Notes under the pieces: generated by a model
Database searches by the model: none
Told to the model about the DNA's origin: nothing
Seen by the model: the letters and a program-made list of their open reading frames with translations, nothing else
Made by a program: the position numbers and the translations under genes
Part shown: positions 4,959-5,961 of the stretch, piece by piece
How positions within the stretch are numbered: the stretch's first letter is position 1
How the letters are laid out: each line of letters begins with the position of its first letter
DNA from: Methyloceanibacter sp.
GTDB lineage: Bacteria; Pseudomonadota; Alphaproteobacteria; Rhizobiales; Methyloligellaceae
DNA: 5,961 nucleotides
Direction: 5' to 3'
NCBI GenBank assembly: GCA_022865725.1
Contig: JALHTP010000259.1
Span: 1 to 5,961 of the forward strand

Positions 4959-5656
4959 GGCGCCACTCCCTTCGGCGCGTCGGCCGCCGGCCGGCGGCCC
5001 GCGCGGATCTGGGACACGATCCGGTCCTTGCAGCTCGGCGTGGCACCCGGGCCGAACGTCACCGCCTCCTCTTCCCATTGCGCATCAAGCGCAGCGAAGT
5101 CATTGGGATCGGCATCGTCGCCTTCCACCACGACACCAGGGACGTCCGGTGCCAGGCCGGCGATCGCCGCGAGGGCTTGGAACGCTGCCTCGTAAGGCGT
5201 CTCGCGCTTGTGCAAGCGCTCGGCCAGTGCCGTCAGGACATGCGCAGGCTGGCTGAGCTGCGCACGCGCTTCCTCCAGCGGACGCGTGGCGAGGAATTCG
5301 AGAAACACCGGCAGATAATCCGGGAGCTCGGAGGCGCTGAGGTAAAGCCCGTTCTGCTCGTACAGGCTCTTGAGGTCGATCATTGCCTGACCGCGGTCGC
5401 GGCTCTCGCCATACACATGCTCGAACAGATGCAGCGAGAGTGAACGCGTGCGGTCGAACAGCTCGACGTAACGCTCCTGCAGATCATAGAGATCGCCGGT
5501 CGCAATATCCTCGATCAGAGCGTCCAGGACGCGGCGGCTCTCCGGGGGCAGGAGGCCCTCCGCGTCAAGGGCGGTCCGCAACTCCGGCGCAGCCTTCTGC
5601 AGCGCCTCGTCGGGATAGCTGAGCAACGCCGAGAGGACCTTGAAGGTCTTTTCCAT
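4955..5656 (-). CDS. narJ: Nitrate reductase assembly chaperone NarJ (delta subunit)
   Basis: This 233-residue protein is the system-specific chaperone that holds NarGH until the molybdenum cofactor is inserted and the complex docks on NarI. It is cytoplasmic and not part of the final enzyme. The family signature is clear at residues 57 to 92 (LYDLQERYVELFDRTRSLSL, then HLFEHVYGESRDRGQAM), followed by ELPDYLPVFLEFLATRP at about 110 to 126. The length matches the family. The ATG at 5656 was chosen because it gives the usual NarJ N-terminus (MEKTFKVLSALLSYP) and overlaps the narH stop by one base. An in-frame upstream ATG at 5734 would lie inside narH and add 26 unrelated residues. The C-terminal tail after about residue 175 is acidic and then basic and proline-rich, as is common in this variable part. 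Confidence 0.97.
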   Translation of the reverse strand: MEKTFKVLSALLSYPDEALQKAAPELRTALDAEGLLPPESRRVLDALIEDIATGDLYDLQERYVELFDRTRSLSLHLFEHVYGESRDRGQAMIDLKSLYEQNGLYLSASELPDYLPVFLEFLATRPLEEARAQLSQPAHVLTALAERLHKRETPYEAAFQALAAIAGLAPDVPGVVVEGDDADPNDFAALDAQWEEEAVTFGPGATPSCKDRIVSQIRAGRRPAADAPKGVAP

Positions 5657-5961
5657 CACGCGACCTCCATCGGCGTCTTGACGTGCTTCTTCGGCGATCC
5701 GAACAGATTCGGTTCCGTCGTCCCGCCCGAGCAACCGTTGCCAAAGGAGAAGCCGCAGGAGCCACGCAGGTCGAAGGCGTCCTCGTCGAGTTCGCGATGC
5801 GCCGTCGGGATGACGAAGCGGTCCTCGTAATTGGCGATGGCCATGATCTGGTACATGTCGTCGATCTGCTCGGGCCTGAGGCCGACGCGCTGGGCGATGC
5901 TCTCGTCGATCACACCGTCGACGGTCTTGGCCCGCATATAAGCGCGCATGGCGAGCATGCG
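5656..5961 (-). CDS. narH: Respiratory nitrate reductase beta subunit NarH, C-terminal fragment
   Basis: This is the last 101 codons of the iron-sulfur electron-transfer subunit of membrane-bound nitrate reductase; the rest lies beyond the window edge. NarH passes electrons from NarI haem to the molybdenum site of NarG on the cytoplasmic side of the membrane. The visible part contains the NarH-typical stretch YEDRFVIPTAHRE, followed by CGFSFGNGCSGG near the C-terminus, which closely matches the family's CGFTFGDGCHG ending. The cysteine clusters that bind Fe-S centres lie mostly in the missing N-terminal part. The TGA stop shares one base with the narJ ATG (TGATG), so the two genes are probably translationally coupled. 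The identity is supported by sequence and by the narJ and narI neighbours. Confidence 0.96.
   Translation of the reverse strand, partial: RMLAMRAYMRAKTVDGVIDESIAQRVGLRPEQIDDMYQIMAIANYEDRFVIPTAHRELDEDAFDLRGSCGFSFGNGCSGGTTEPNLFGSPKKHVKTPMEVA

Noticed and set aside
4959..5078. Upstream-extended NarI start at 5078
   Set aside because: The extra 40 residues are a shadow of narJ; the ATG at 4958 gives the canonical N-terminus and an ATGA overlap.
5370..5383. Fnr-like sequence TTGAGGTCGATCAT
   Set aside because: The second half ends in CAT rather than CAA, and it lies in the middle of narJ, so it is probably chance.

Overview
The window comes from a GC-rich proteobacterium, most likely a nitrate-respiring or denitrifying alphaproteobacterium. 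This is inferred from the nar gene order, the NnrS/NnrR-type pair, the two DUF6455-like proteins and the GC-rich codon usage. Every gene I can support lies on the minus strand, so the text below follows transcription from high to low coordinates.

Block 1 (5961 to about 2333/1106) is the distal part of a respiratory nitrate reductase operon that runs into a regulator and a nitric-oxide-related gene. The order is narH (C-terminal end only; narG is presumably outside the window), narJ, narI, a cytoplasmic parvulin-type prolyl isomerase, a 93-residue unassigned conserved-looking protein, a Crp/Fnr-family regulator of the NnrR/DNR type, and nnrS. The genes overlap or are separated by only 3 to 16 bases, which suggests one transcript with translational coupling. 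NarG and NarH form the cytoplasmic nitrate-reducing unit, NarI is the quinol-oxidising cytochrome b anchor, and NarJ is the assembly chaperone. The isomerase and the small protein are probable accessory factors. The regulator and NnrS link nitrate respiration to sensing of, and protection from, nitric oxide.

Block 2 (1105 to 376) begins with a 135-base intergenic region. It holds a 12-base perfect palindrome and a good Fnr/NnrR-type site (TTGAT-N4-CGCAA). Two tandem paralogous small proteins follow, with five matched cysteines each (DUF6455-like). Their function is unknown, but the site suggests they are switched on under low oxygen or nitric oxide.

Block 3 (375 to 1) looks like worn, less GC-rich sequence. 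It contains a 40-codon open stretch that resembles the last part of a Cache sensor domain and has no start region, probably a gene remnant. Next comes the beginning of a new gene for an exported protein, with a clear ribosome binding site and signal peptide, which runs off the window. I saw no tRNA, rRNA, CRISPR array, transposase or convincing rho-independent terminator.
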